Positions 18,975-27,901 of a DNA stretch of 64,000 nt are shown piece after piece (the first letter of the stretch is position 1; the number at the start of each line of letters is the position of its first letter). Under the pieces are notes generated by a model. That model worked only from the letters and a program-made list of their open reading frames with translations. It was not told the origin of the DNA and made no database searches. The DNA is taken from contig NZ_NMQZ01000017.1 in NCBI RefSeq assembly GCF_002864685.1, positions 1 to 64,000 of the forward strand, in the 5' to 3' direction. The position numbers were made by a program, and so were the translations under genes. Source of the stretch: Alloalcanivorax mobilis (GTDB lineage Bacteria; Pseudomonadota; Gammaproteobacteria; Pseudomonadales; Alcanivoracaceae).

Positions 18975-20272
18975 TGGTCGTGGTCGTGGTCTTCTTCCTC
19001 TTCGTGGTCGTGGCCGTCTTCGCTGAAGCCGGTCCAGGCGAGGCCGGCGGGGGCGAAGTCCAGTTCGATGGTGTCTTCCACGGTCACGCTTTCCAGATCA
19101 ACGACGATGACCGACTGTCGTGCCGGGTCAGTGATAAACAGATGATCGTCGACGCCGCTGAACGCTAGCCGTGGCGCGCTGGCGCCGCTGCCCACGGTGT
19201 CCAGCACCGTCACCTGGCCCTTGCGGCTCCAGTCGGCGGCTTCCAACACATGCAGCGTACCGGTGTTGTCCAGCACCGCCAGATGTTCGCCGTGGGCGTC
19301 CAGATCGAACGCCGCCGGTGCCACCGGGTTGCCGTCGCCGTCAACAGCGCCGCCGGCCCAGTCGATGAGCGTGGTGGTGCCGGCGGCCGCATTCACCGCG
19401 TACAGGCTGGCGCCGGCGAAACCGGCGAATTGCGCCAGCTCATGATGGCCGACCAGTTGGGTGATGCGCTCACTCAGTGGCAGTTTGCTGTCCTCGAAAC
19501 CGTTCTCCGTGAAGGCCACCGAGAGCACGCCATCCTGGCAGCCGAACACGGCGTGGGTTTGATTGGCGGCGCCGCCATGCAGGCCCGGGCAGGCGGTGGC
19601 CAGCGGCGCGCTGGCATGGAAGTGATCGCCATGCAGTTGGTAGGGGGTGATGCCGCTGGCTGCGCCGCCGTTGCTGTCGCTGTGACTGGCCAGCACATAC
19701 CCTTCCCAGGGTTCAGCGATGCCGTGGTGGGCGGTGGCCAGGGTTTGGCTGGCCAGCAGTGGGCCGCTCTCCAGGGAGGCGTCGCTGAACAATTGAAAGC
19801 TGGCCATTCGCGCGTTGTCGGCGTCGCCGTCGAAGAACAGCGCGGCCTGGCCTTCGTGGCTTTGATAGTGGGTGGGTTTGACGCCGTTCAGAGTGGTGCT
19901 CAGCAATTGCGGCGGATCTTCATGCACATGATCATCGTGAACGGCCAGGCCGCTGTCGAGAAGCTGCGCCTGATCGTTGTCGCGCTGCACGATCACCGCG
20001 TAACGGTGCCCGGGGCTGCTGTACACGGCGCTGGGCGGGTAGGTCAGGGCGAAGTCGCCGGCCATGGCCGCGCTTTCCAGGTCATAGACATGGACCCGTG
20101 AATTGCTGCCGTTACTCTCGCCGATCACCAGGCGGCCCGGTTGGTCGGTGTGTTCATGCTCATGCTCTTCTTCCTGGCCGGGCAGCTCGGTGCTGCCGGT
20201 GTCATTGTTGCAGCCGGCGAACATCACGGCGGCGGTCAGGGCGGTGAATGAGGCAAGCAGAGGGTGTTGCAT
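18965..20272 (-). CDS. His-rich periplasmic lipoprotein (AztD-like zinc chaperone)
   Basis: A 435-residue lipoprotein. The signal sequence ends in a lipobox MFAGC near residue 20. A His/Glu stretch follows (EEEHEHEHTDQ) and the C-terminus carries another (DHEEEEDHDHDHEH). Between them the pattern of short repeats resembles a beta-propeller. This matches AztD-type zinc metallochaperones, which bind Zn in the periplasm and pass it to uptake proteins. It lies immediately downstream of a His-rich TonB receptor on the same strand. The start is supported by AGGAG. No aztABC-type ABC genes are adjacent. The exact assignment to AztD is inference. Confidence 0.75.
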   Translation of the reverse strand: MQHPLLASFTALTAAVMFAGCNNDTGSTELPGQEEEHEHEHTDQPGRLVIGESNGSNSRVHVYDLESAAMAGDFALTYPPSAVYSSPGHRYAVIVQRDNDQAQLLDSGLAVHDDHVHEDPPQLLSTTLNGVKPTHYQSHEGQAALFFDGDADNARMASFQLFSDASLESGPLLASQTLATAHHGIAEPWEGYVLASHSDSNGGAASGITPYQLHGDHFHASAPLATACPGLHGGAANQTHAVFGCQDGVLSVAFTENGFEDSKLPLSERITQLVGHHELAQFAGFAGASLYAVNAAAGTTTLIDWAGGAVDGDGNPVAPAAFDLDAHGEHLAVLDNTGTLHVLEAADWSRKGQVTVLDTVGSGASAPRLAFSGVDDHLFITDPARQSVIVVDLESVTVEDTIELDFAPAGLAWTGFSEDGHDHEEEEDHDHDHEH

Positions 20273-20287
20273 GGGGTTTCTCCTGTT

Positions 20288-20317
20288 GCACCCCGGCGCT
20301 GGCCGCGCCCGGGGTGC
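20288..20317 (-). terminator. intercistronic hairpin
   Basis: Nine-base perfect stem GCACCCCGG/CCGGGGTGC between the receptor and lipoprotein genes, just upstream of the lipoprotein ribosome site. It has no T-run, so it more likely tunes mRNA stability or translation than termination. Confidence 0.45.
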
Positions 20318-20372
20318 GTCATAAAGGGGGTGTCATAACGTTGGTATGAACGTGCTGTCGTTGTGGCGGCGC

Positions 20373-22466
20373 TTAAAAGTCCATGCGCAGGCCAACGGTG
20401 AGGTTGCGGCCCGGCTCCGGCACGGTGCGCGCCAGGAACGAGGCGTGGTTCCAGACCTTCTCGCCGAGCAGATTGTTGCCACGCAGATAAACGCTGTAGC
20501 GCTGGGCCCCGCCGAAGCGGTAGCCGAGGGTGGCGTTGAGCATGTCGTAGCCGGAGGTGCGGCTCTCGAAGCCGGCGATCTGGTCCTGGGCGAACACCCG
20601 GTAGAATTCCAGCTCACCATCGAAGGCGCGCCAGAAGGTGTTGACCCGCACGCCCAGGCGATCCGCGGGAATGCGCGGCAGCTCATCGCCGCCCCGGTCG
20701 AACTGGCCGCGCACGGTGTCGCCGAACAGGGTGGTGGAAAGGCGTTCGGTCCACTGGTAGCTCATCTCCGCTTCGGCGCCGACGAACTCGACGTCGTCCT
20801 GGGTGTATTTGATCAGGCGGAATTCCTCGATCTGATCCAGGGTGCGGGCATAGATGTAGTTGTCCACCCGGTTCTGGAACAGGCCCACGTCGAAGGTGAA
20901 GCGGCCGCTGACCTTGCGCAGGTTGAGGCCGATATTGTGTGAGGTTTCCTTTTCCACGTCGGCGTCGTTGCCGGTGCCGCCGCAGGTGTAGGCGTCCGAG
21001 AGCAGGCCGCACTCATAGGTGTTGGTGGCGATGTGCACGCCGCGGGCGTACATCTCCTGGGCCTGGGGCAGGCGTTGCGAGCGCGCCACCGACAGCGACA
21101 CGTTGTAGTCCGGCAGGAACGCCCAGGTCAGCGCCGCCGACAGCGAATTAGCGGATTCGCTGGAGGAGGGCAGATCGCGGCCATCGTCGTCGGGGCTCAG
21201 TTTTTGTTGCTCGTGGCGGGCCCCCAGTTCCAATTGCCAGTTGTCGGCGAACGGGTAGCGCTCCACCGCGAACACGCCCAGCACCCGGGTGTTGGTTTTC
21301 GGCACCAGGGCTTCTTCGCCTTCGCTGCTGAAATCGTTGTCGGCGTATTGAGTGCCGACCACGCCACTCCAGCCGGCCAGCGGCTCGTGTTCCACTTCCA
21401 CGCGCAGGTCGTAGCCCCGGTTGCGGAAAGTGGTGCCGATCTCGCCGTCCTCGATTTCGTAGTGGCGGTAGTCGGTGTAACCGGAGCGCAGCCGTACCGC
21501 TTTGATGCCGTCCAGGGGCTGGCGGTACTCGCCGCGCAGATCCACCCGGCTGCTGTCCAGATCCACATACGGCGGCGCCTCTTCTTCGCCGTGTTCGTGG
21601 TCGTGGCCGCCGTCGCCGCAGTCCAGCTGCGAGCCGTTGGCGCCGCAGCCCTCGAATTCGTGGTTGTGGCCGGGCAGGCCGTATTCGTCACTGCGGCGGG
21701 TAAAGGCCAGGCCCAGGTAGCCCTGATCGCCGATCCAGGAGGCGCCGACGCTGCCGTTGTCGCTTTCCGCGTAGCTGCCGTCGATCTCCTTTTGGGTAAA
21801 GCCGTTGACCTCGTAGTTGTCCGCGTCCCGGCGTGAGCCTTCCACATGCACCGCGAAATGGTCGCCGGCGCGGGCGGTGACGCTGGCGGCGCCGGCTTTC
21901 TCGTTGGCCACGCTGTTGCCGCGAGCTTCGATAAAGCCGTCCACGGCGCCATCGGGCATGCGCGTGGGGATGCGGTTATCCAGCACATTGACCACGCCGC
22001 CGATGGCGCCACCGCCGTACAGCAAAGTGGAGGGCCCGCGCAGCACTTCCACCTTGCGGATCAGCATGGGTTCAACGGTGGTGGCGTGGTCCGGAGAGAT
22101 TGAGGACGCATCGAACAGGGAGGCGCCATCGGAGAGCACGCTGACCCGCGGCGCGCTCTGGCCACGAATCACAGGCCGGCTGGCACCGCCGCCAAAGGTA
22201 TCCGCGTGCACCCCGGGCAGGCCGTCCAGGGTGTCGCCGAGGGTTGCTTCACTGCGCTGGAACAGCAGGTCTTCTTCGAGAAGATCGAAAGACGCCGGCG
22301 TCAGGTTGCTGTCCGAGCCCATCGGCAACGCCGACACCTGCACCGCTTCCAGGGTGTGGTTGTCGGAGTCGGTGGGCGCGTCGTCGGCGGCCACGGCGGG
22401 GGTGGATATCTGGCTGGCCAGCAACAGGCTGATCGCCCCGGCCAGGGGATGGAGATTGAACTTCAT
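20373..22466 (-). CDS. TonB-dependent receptor with His-rich loop (ZnuD-like)
   Basis: A 697-residue outer-membrane receptor. A signal peptide (about residues 1-27) is followed by a plug domain (TLGDTLDGLPGVHADTFGGG, PVIRGQSAPRV) and a 22-strand-type barrel ending in LTVGLRMDF. A plausible extracellular loop near residue 290 has two cysteines and GGHDHEHGEEE, the type of metal-gathering loop seen in ZnuD zinc receptors. The ATG at 22466 follows AGAGGTG. A near-consensus Zur box at 22522-22534 lies 56 bases upstream. With folE2 and the His-rich lipoprotein nearby, zinc import is the best prediction. Confidence 0.88.
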   Translation of the reverse strand: MKFNLHPLAGAISLLLASQISTPAVAADDAPTDSDNHTLEAVQVSALPMGSDSNLTPASFDLLEEDLLFQRSEATLGDTLDGLPGVHADTFGGGASRPVIRGQSAPRVSVLSDGASLFDASSISPDHATTVEPMLIRKVEVLRGPSTLLYGGGAIGGVVNVLDNRIPTRMPDGAVDGFIEARGNSVANEKAGAASVTARAGDHFAVHVEGSRRDADNYEVNGFTQKEIDGSYAESDNGSVGASWIGDQGYLGLAFTRRSDEYGLPGHNHEFEGCGANGSQLDCGDGGHDHEHGEEEAPPYVDLDSSRVDLRGEYRQPLDGIKAVRLRSGYTDYRHYEIEDGEIGTTFRNRGYDLRVEVEHEPLAGWSGVVGTQYADNDFSSEGEEALVPKTNTRVLGVFAVERYPFADNWQLELGARHEQQKLSPDDDGRDLPSSSESANSLSAALTWAFLPDYNVSLSVARSQRLPQAQEMYARGVHIATNTYECGLLSDAYTCGGTGNDADVEKETSHNIGLNLRKVSGRFTFDVGLFQNRVDNYIYARTLDQIEEFRLIKYTQDDVEFVGAEAEMSYQWTERLSTTLFGDTVRGQFDRGGDELPRIPADRLGVRVNTFWRAFDGELEFYRVFAQDQIAGFESRTSGYDMLNATLGYRFGGAQRYSVYLRGNNLLGEKVWNHASFLARTVPEPGRNLTVGLRMDF

Positions 22467-22521
22467 TGAAATACACCTCTGTTTGAGCGGCCCGGGGCCA
22501 CCCAATGGCAAGCAAGGTTTC

Positions 22522-22534
22522 GTTATAACATAAC
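22522..22534 (-). promoter_or_regulatory. candidate Zur box
   Basis: GTTATAACATAAC differs at one position from the core of the gammaproteobacterial Zur operator GTTATAWTATAAC, and is nearly palindromic. It sits just upstream of the TonB receptor, where a zinc-responsive repressor would be expected. Confidence 0.7.
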
Positions 22535-22598
22535 AAAACAAGAAAAAGCCATAAGCCCCTGCCATGCCCGGCGTTCGGGAGCGGGGCGGATTACGTTT

Positions 22599-22913
22599 TC
22601 AGAGGTGCGAGGGAGGGGCGCGGGCCGGGTGGGCCGGTGGGAACGTGGGGGCGGTGTCAACACTGATCGCCGCCAGAGCGGAGACCGCCGCGGCCGGTGG
22701 TGCCAGCAGCGGCGGCGTGCCGGGCAGGGCCACCAGCCCATGACCGTGCACGCAAAGCTCACAGTCCTGCTGTGCGGAAAGCGTGGAGCCGTTGTCGTGA
22801 CGATCAAGGATGTGCGAGGGCGCGTGCCAGGCCATCACGCTCTGGGCGAGCAGCAACAGGCCGGCGAACAGCAGCCGTTGCAGCAGGCGGTGGTGTGCCC
22901 GGCGTTTATTCAT
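22599..22913 (-). CDS. DUF2946-like small exported protein
   Basis: A 104-residue protein with an N-terminal signal or anchor ([16 protein letters not shown]), then a His/Cys motif, [12 protein letters not shown], and a proline/alanine-rich C-terminus. The Cys-Cys-His pattern and position upstream of a metal receptor suggest DUF2946, a group often found in metal-related loci. The start at 22913 overlaps the yidD stop by eight bases, so the two are coupled. Zinc binding is possible but not shown. Confidence 0.6.
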   Translation of the reverse strand: MNKRRAHHRLLQRLLFAGLLLLAQSVMAWHAPSHILDRHDNGSTLSAQQDCELCVHGHGLVALPGTPPLLAPPAAAVSALAAISVDTAPTFPPAHPARAPPSHL

Positions 22914-23148
22914 CGGCATCTCGCCGTGGCGGCACCGGATCAAAGCCGCCGGCGTGCCAGGGGTGGCATTTGCACAACCGTTGTACCGCCAGGGCGCTGC
23001 CGCGCAGGCTGCCATGGGTTTCCACCGCCTGCCGGGCGTATTCCGAGCAGGTCGGGTAGAAACGGCATTGATTGCCCACCCAGGGGCTCAACACGGCCTG
23101 ATAGAAACGCAGACCGGAGAGCAGAACGGTTTTCAACGGCACACCCAC
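22906..23148 (-). CDS. yidD: membrane protein insertion efficiency factor YidD
   Basis: About 80 residues with the family signature: [32 protein letters not shown], and [13 protein letters not shown] near the C-terminus. YidD normally lies between rnpA and yidC; here it is in a metal-linked cluster, so it is likely a second copy. The start is uncertain: GTG at 23148 gives the usual length, while the reading frame stays open upstream into the promoter of the divergent gene. It overlaps the following small gene. Confidence 0.75.
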   Translation of the reverse strand: MGVPLKTVLLSGLRFYQAVLSPWVGNQCRFYPTCSEYARQAVETHGSLRGSALAVQRLCKCHPWHAGGFDPVPPRRDADE

Positions 23149-23308
23149 GGTAAAAAGAAAGGCTGTTTGCAAGCTGTTTGCAACAAGACGCAGGAACGCG
23201 CTTGTAAAAATGGATGATAAAGCTAACCGGGGCCGGGACACCAGCGCGGAGAACAGGTCAAATCGGGTGACTATTTCAGGGACAGGTCCCACGGACCAAG
23301 GAGACACC

Positions 23309-24007
23309 ATGAAAAAAACAGCACGAGTATGGATCGGCACGCTGGCTTTGGCGGCGACGCTGGCCAGCGGCGTCGCCAGCGCCGCCGAGGCTCAATGGCA
23401 GCCGGTGGACAAAGGCGAAGCGCGCACCGACATCAGCACCTTCGAGCGCGGCGTGGACGGCAGTGATGTGAAAGCCTTCCGAGGCGTGACCGAAGTGCAG
23501 GCACCGATTGTCAGCGTGATGGCGGTGATGGCCGATGCCTCCGCCTGCGAGCAGTGGCTGTATCAATGCAAGGCCATGGAACTGCGTGATAACCACCGCG
23601 CCTACTTCCGCTTCAAAGGCATCTGGCCCGCCAAGGACCGCGACGCTCTGGTGCAAACCAAGGTGACGCAGGATAAAAGCTCCAAAGCGGTGACCCTGGC
23701 CTCCCACGCGGTGGAAGGTGAGCCGGAACACGAGGACGTGGTGCGGGTGGCGGCCCTGCGCGACCAGTTCGTGCTGACCCCGCTGGACGATGGCTGGACC
23801 CGGATCGAGTTCCAGACTTTTATCGACCCGGGCGGTAACGTCACCGGCATCGCCAACACCATTTCCAAAAACGCCCCCAAGGAAACTCTGCAAGGCCTGC
23901 GCAAACTCGCCACCGCCGCCCCCTACAAAGACGCCACCCTGGACGACGCCATGGTCCGTTATGACTCAGTGAAGGAGATGGATTTTCCGCAGAGCCATCA
24001 GCGGTAG
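23309..24007 (+). CDS. exported START-domain protein
   Basis: A 232-residue protein with a signal peptide (residues 1 to about 25, ending in ASAAEA) and a START-like lipid-binding fold. Visible START features are [28 protein letters not shown], the [14 protein letters not shown] segment and [14 protein letters not shown]. It probably binds a hydrophobic ligand in the periplasm. The start at 23309 follows AAGGAG. The coding end lies in an 18-bp tandem repeat. A terminator follows at 24092-24131. Confidence 0.85.
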   Translation: MKKTARVWIGTLALAATLASGVASAAEAQWQPVDKGEARTDISTFERGVDGSDVKAFRGVTEVQAPIVSVMAVMADASACEQWLYQCKAMELRDNHRAYFRFKGIWPAKDRDALVQTKVTQDKSSKAVTLASHAVEGEPEHEDVVRVAALRDQFVLTPLDDGWTRIEFQTFIDPGGNVTGIANTISKNAPKETLQGLRKLATAAPYKDATLDDAMVRYDSVKEMDFPQSHQR

Positions 24008-24083
24008 AAGAGCCATCAGCGCTAGGAAAGCCATCAGCGCTAGGGCAGAGCCATCAGCGCTAGGAAAGCCTTCAGCGGTTCCC
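23993..24083. repeat. tandem copies of an 18-20 bp unit across a stop codon
   Basis: About five copies starting AGCCATCAGCG run from 23993. The first contains the last codons and stop of the START-domain gene; later copies are AGCCATCAGCGCTAGGAA-like. It appears to be a local amplification of the gene's own 3' end. Confidence 0.85.
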
Positions 24084-24091
24084 AAGCTGAG

Positions 24092-24131
24092 GAACAGGGA
24101 ACCCAGTTCAACCTGTTCCCTGTTCTTTTTT
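24092..24131 (+). terminator. Rho-independent terminator
   Basis: Perfect 11-bp stem GAACAGGGAAC/GTTCCCTGTTC (24092-24102 with 24115-24125) followed by six T. Ends the START-domain transcript. Confidence 0.9.
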
Positions 24132-24190
24132 CATCTTGCCTTGATGTGAAATTCATAGGATGATTGGGCAAATATTCATGGGATGACACG

Positions 24191-24868
24191 ATGACTATCT
24201 CCGCTTTGCCCCGTCGTTCACTGGTGGACCAGGCTCTGGACCAATTGCGCGCGACCGTGGAAAACGGCGAGTGGCCGGTGGGCGAGCGGATTCCCAACGA
24301 AACGGTATTGGCCGGCCGGCTGGGAGTGGGGCGCAATACCGTGCGCGAGGCGGTCAGGGTGCTGGTGCATGCCGGCTTGCTGGAGACCCGCCAGGGCGAT
24401 GGCACCTATGTGCGGGCCCGCCTGGACCCGGCGGAAGCGTTGCGGCGCGTTGAGCGGGCCGAACTGTTTGAGCAGCTGGAAACCCGCATCGCGCTGGAGT
24501 CGGAGGCGGCGCGGCTGGCGGCGTTGCGCTGGCAGCCGGCGGACCTGCGCGAATTGCGCGAGGCCCTGGCGGCGCGGGCCGCCGCCGGTGAGGATCTGAC
24601 GCGGCGCATTGATCATGACCAGCGTTTCCACGAGGCGGTGGCGCGCGCCGCCCACAACCGGGCGCTGTTGGCGCTGTACCGCTATTTCAGCAGTGCGGTG
24701 GCGCGCACCATTGAGCACACCGAACGCGATGCGGAATTGCCCGAACCGTCCCAGGCGGATCACGAAAAATTGCTCGATGCCATTGAGCTGCGCGATGCCG
24801 ATGCCGCCGCCCGGCTGGCCCGGGCGATGCTGGCGCCGTCGCTGCACGCATTGAGCCGGCCGCTATGA
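24191..24868 (+). CDS. GntR/FCD-family transcriptional regulator
   Basis: A 225-residue regulator with an N-terminal winged helix of the GntR type (GEWPVGERIPNETVLAGRLGVGRNTVREAVRVL, about residues 27-60). A C-terminal FCD ligand domain (about 85-215) contains the conserved His/Asp metal-binding pattern, DHDQRFHEAV. It overlaps the downstream transporter gene by four bases (ATGA), so it probably controls that exporter/importer and itself. The ligand is unknown. A TTG at 24164 would give nine more residues. Confidence 0.88.
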   Translation: MTISALPRRSLVDQALDQLRATVENGEWPVGERIPNETVLAGRLGVGRNTVREAVRVLVHAGLLETRQGDGTYVRARLDPAEALRRVERAELFEQLETRIALESEAARLAALRWQPADLRELREALAARAAAGEDLTRRIDHDQRFHEAVARAAHNRALLALYRYFSSAVARTIEHTERDAELPEPSQADHEKLLDAIELRDADAAARLARAMLAPSLHALSRPL

Positions 24869-25842
24869 AACATCTGGATCGTTTTACCCTGGTACTGATG
24901 GCGGCGATTGGGCTGGCCTCGCTGTGGCCGGCGCGTGGCACCCTGGCCGAAGTGCTGGCACCGGCTGCCAGTGTGGCGGTGGCGCTGCTGTTTTTCGTGC
25001 ATGGCGCGGCGTTGTCCCGGCAACAGGTGCGCGCCGGGGCGCTGCATTGGCGCCTTCATGTGCTGATCACCGCGCTGACTTTCGTGCTGTTTCCGTTGCT
25101 GGTCTTGCCCATCGGCCTGCTGGCGCCGCACTGGATTCCCGAGGATCTGGCGCTGGGGTTTCTTTATCTTGGCGCACTGCCCTCGGCGGTCTCATCCTCA
25201 ATCGCGTTTACCGCCCTGGCGCGGGGCAACGTGCCCGCGGCGGTGTGCAGCGCCGCCGCTTCCAATGTGTTTGGCATGATGCTGACGCCGTTTCTGTTGA
25301 TGTTGCTGGTGTCCAGTGGCGGCGCTGGCGGCTTCGATCTGGCCGCCGCATTCCGGGACATCGTGATTCAGTTGTTGCTGCCGTTTGCCCTTGGCCAGGT
25401 TCTGCGCCCCTGGCTGGCGGCCTGGCTGGACCGGCGCAAGACGCTGGCGACGCGCTTTGATCAGGCGGTGATTCTGCTGATCGTCTACGTGGCGTTTTCC
25501 GAATCGGTGGTGGAGGGCTTGTGGCGGCACTTGCCGGTCTCGGCGATCGCCGTGGCGCTGGTGCTGTGCGTGCTGCTGCTGGCGTTGGTGATGACCCTGA
25601 CCGTGCTGCTCACCCGGCGGCTTGGCTTTGCCCGGCAGGATGAAATCGCGGCGGTGTTTTGTGGTTCGAAAAAGAGCCTGGCCTCGGGGTTGCCCATGGC
25701 GAAGGTGCTGTTCGCGGGGCACCCCGGGTTCGGCATGATCGTGTTGCCGATCATGTGCTACAACCAGATCCAGATTCTGGTGGGGGCAATACTGGCCGGC
25801 CGCTACGCGCGCGCGGGCGCGGGCGCGAATAAATGCGAATAA
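24865..25842 (+). CDS. bile-acid:sodium symporter-like transporter (YfeH type)
   Basis: A 325-residue polytopic membrane protein with about ten hydrophobic segments. It resembles the SBF-like YfeH family, with FVHGAALSRQQV, LGALPSAVSSSIAFTALARGN and CGSKKSLASGLPMA. Relatives transport organic anions with sodium, but the substrates are mostly unknown. Its ATG overlaps the GntR stop. The C-terminus ends in an irregular Ala/Gly repeat coded by a GC-rich run, and a 10-bp tandem GCGAATAAAC-type run follows the last codons. Confidence 0.85.
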   Translation: MKHLDRFTLVLMAAIGLASLWPARGTLAEVLAPAASVAVALLFFVHGAALSRQQVRAGALHWRLHVLITALTFVLFPLLVLPIGLLAPHWIPEDLALGFLYLGALPSAVSSSIAFTALARGNVPAAVCSAAASNVFGMMLTPFLLMLLVSSGGAGGFDLAAAFRDIVIQLLLPFALGQVLRPWLAAWLDRRKTLATRFDQAVILLIVYVAFSESVVEGLWRHLPVSAIAVALVLCVLLLALVMTLTVLLTRRLGFARQDEIAAVFCGSKKSLASGLPMAKVLFAGHPGFGMIVLPIMCYNQIQILVGAILAGRYARAGAGANKCE

Positions 25843-25889
25843 ACGCGAATAGAATAATAGCGGCTGCCGTTACCGGTTAGAGACGCCGA

Positions 25890-27269
25890 TCAGGCACGGG
25901 TCCAGCGGGTGCCTTCGCGGGTGTCCTCCAGTTGCACGCCCGCGTCCTTGAGTTGATCACGAATCTGGTCGGCGCGAGCGAAGTCGCGGCTCTTCTTGGC
26001 CTGGTCGCGCTCCGCCACCAGGGCATCGATGTATGCCGCGTCCAGATCGTGGTCGCCGCCGGCGGCCTGGAACCAGCCGGTGGGGTCTTCGCCGAGCAGA
26101 CCCAGCAGCTCCGCCCCCGCCAGCAGTTCCGCTTTCAGCGCCGGTTTGTCGCCGGGCCCGGCTTTGTTCAGGCGGGCGGCGATGGCGTGTAAGGCGCTGA
26201 TTGCCTCGGCGCTGTTGAGATCGTCGCGCAGGGCGGCCAGCACCGGGTGGTCCTCGGGCAGACGATAGCCGCTGGCGGCAACGACGTTTTCACCCCGGCC
26301 CAGCAAGGCGTAGTAGAGGCTGTCCAGGCTTTTGCGCGCCTGATCGAGCACGTCGGCGGAGAAATTCAGCGGTGAGCGATAGTGGCTGGAAAGCAGCGCG
26401 AAGCGCAGCACCTCGCCGGGATAGTGGGTGAGCAGATCACGCACCAGCCGGAAGTTGCCCAGGGATTTGGACATCTTCTCGCCGTCGATATTGATGTAAC
26501 CGTTGTGCATCCAGTAACGCACGTACTCGGTGCCGTGGGCGCAGCAGCCCTGGGCAATCTCGTTCTCGTGGTGCGGGAAGATCAGATCCTGGCCGCCGCC
26601 GTGGATGTCGATCACGTCGCCCAGGTGCTTATGGATCATCGCCGAGCATTCGATGTGCCAGCCCGGGCGGCCGCGGCCCCAAGGGGAATCCCAGCCGGGC
26701 TGGTGGTCGCTGCTCGGTTTCCACAGCACGAAATCACCGGGGTGGCGTTTGTAGTCGGCCACTTCCACCCGCGCGCCGGCCAGCATGTCCTCCAGATTGC
26801 GCCCGGACAGCTTGCCGTAATCGGGCATCGATTCCACCGCGAACAGCACATGGCCGTCCGCGGCGTAAGCGTGGTCCTTGGCGACCAGCGTTTCGATCAT
26901 GGCGATCATGTCGCCGATGTGATCGGTGGCCTTCGGCACGATCACCGGCGGCAGCGCGTTCAGCGCCGCCATGTCCTCGGCGAAGGCGGCGCTGAAACGC
27001 TCGGTGAGTGCCGCCATCGGCTCGCCGGTTTGCGCGCAGGCGTTGATGATCTTGTCGTCGATGTCGGTGATGTTGCGGGCGTAGACGACTTGGGGATAAA
27101 GCCGGGACAGCAGCCGGTAGAGCACGTCGAACACCACCACCGGGCGCGCGTTGCCGATGTGGACGTAGTTGTACACCGTCGGGCCGCACACGTAGAGCGT
27201 GATGCGGTTCGGGTCCAGGGGAACGAACTCGTCCTTGGTGCCGGTCAGGGTGTTGTGCAGTTTCAGCAT
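25890..27269 (-). CDS. cysS: cysteinyl-tRNA synthetase (likely second copy)
   Basis: The 459-residue class I synthetase charges tRNA-Cys. HIGN (37-40) and KMSKS are present. The zinc ligands Cys28, the Cys in HIECSAM and the His in DIHGGGQDL are kept, so the protein is still a zinc enzyme. It follows hisI by six bases, and thrS is upstream. This thrS-hisI-cysS grouping, apart from the usual thrS-infC setting, is like the paralogs reported in Zur regulons. Whether another cysS exists elsewhere cannot be seen. Confidence 0.93.
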   Translation of the reverse strand: MLKLHNTLTGTKDEFVPLDPNRITLYVCGPTVYNYVHIGNARPVVVFDVLYRLLSRLYPQVVYARNITDIDDKIINACAQTGEPMAALTERFSAAFAEDMAALNALPPVIVPKATDHIGDMIAMIETLVAKDHAYAADGHVLFAVESMPDYGKLSGRNLEDMLAGARVEVADYKRHPGDFVLWKPSSDHQPGWDSPWGRGRPGWHIECSAMIHKHLGDVIDIHGGGQDLIFPHHENEIAQGCCAHGTEYVRYWMHNGYINIDGEKMSKSLGNFRLVRDLLTHYPGEVLRFALLSSHYRSPLNFSADVLDQARKSLDSLYYALLGRGENVVAASGYRLPEDHPVLAALRDDLNSAEAISALHAIAARLNKAGPGDKPALKAELLAGAELLGLLGEDPTGWFQAAGGDHDLDAAYIDALVAERDQAKKSRDFARADQIRDQLKDAGVQLEDTREGTRWTRA

Positions 27270-27275
27270 GCCGTA

Positions 27276-27704
27276 TCAGGCCTTATACAGGTCTTTGGGG
27301 TCGATCATCGGCGCCTGGTCGATCACCGCCCTTTGGTTGTCCAGTTTCCAGAAGAAACAATCGCGGCGGCCGGTGTGGCAGGCCGGCCCGGTCTGTTCCA
27401 CCCGGGCCAGCAGTACATCGCCGTCGCAATCGACGCGCAACTCCTTGAGCATTTGCACCTGGCCGGAGCGCTCGCCCTTGCGCCACAGGGTCTGGCGCGA
27501 ACGCGAGTAATAGCAGACGCGGCCGGTGGCCAGGGTTTCTTCAATCGCTTCCCGGTTCATCCAGGCGAACATCAGTACCTCGCCGGTGTCGTGCTGCTGG
27601 GCGATCACCGGAATCAGACCGGCGTCGTTGAATTGCAAATCATCCAGCGCCTCGCCGAGCGCGACGGCGAAGCCGGGGGGTTGGTGTTCGTTTTGTTTGA
27701 ACAT
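27276..27704 (-). CDS. hisI: phosphoribosyl-AMP cyclohydrolase HisI (likely second copy)
   Basis: The 142-residue enzyme opens the purine ring of phosphoribosyl-AMP in histidine synthesis. Metal ligands are present: VDCDGD and PACHTGRRDCFF supply the aspartates and cysteines for Mg and Zn. It is a stand-alone HisI without HisE and is not in a his operon, which suggests a paralog. The ATG at 27704 is chosen because the N-terminal extension of the longer frame is encoded by the GGACGCC repeat array upstream. Confidence 0.92.
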   Translation of the reverse strand: MFKQNEHQPPGFAVALGEALDDLQFNDAGLIPVIAQQHDTGEVLMFAWMNREAIEETLATGRVCYYSRSRQTLWRKGERSGQVQMLKELRVDCDGDVLLARVEQTGPACHTGRRDCFFWKLDNQRAVIDQAPMIDPKDLYKA

Positions 27705-27728
27705 GGGCGCAGCCTGATGTTTGGTGTT

Positions 27729-27898
27729 GGACGCCGGACGCCGGACGCCGGACGCCGGACGCCGGACGCCGGACGCTTTATCGGCTTTCTCTTCGTTCAA
27801 GCCGACCTGCATGGTGACGCCGTGCCAGGAAACACGCCAATCCTCTGCGTGCCGGGTTGAGCGTCCGGCGTCCGGCGTCCGGCGTCAGGCGTCCAGCG
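27729..27898. repeat. inverted heptamer arrays (GGACGCC / GCGTCCG)
   Basis: Six exact copies of GGACGCC and a seventh partial (27729-27776) face an inverted array of GCGTCCG x3 with two variants (27861-27898), leaving an 84-base centre. It fills the whole thrS-hisI gap, so any thrS-hisI transcript would carry a long stem. Confidence 0.95.
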
Positions 27899-27901
27899 TT
27901 A

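Noticed and set aside
20328-20350. Second Zur or GntR operator before the His-rich lipoprotein
   Set aside because: TCATAACGTTGGTATGA has only short inverted ends and fits neither consensus well.
23993-24083. CRISPR-like repeats of 18 bases
   Set aside because: No spacers; the units are contiguous copies of the gene's own 3' end.
27729-27898. CRISPR array
   Set aside because: Units are seven bases without spacers, and the two arrays are inverted; no cas genes.
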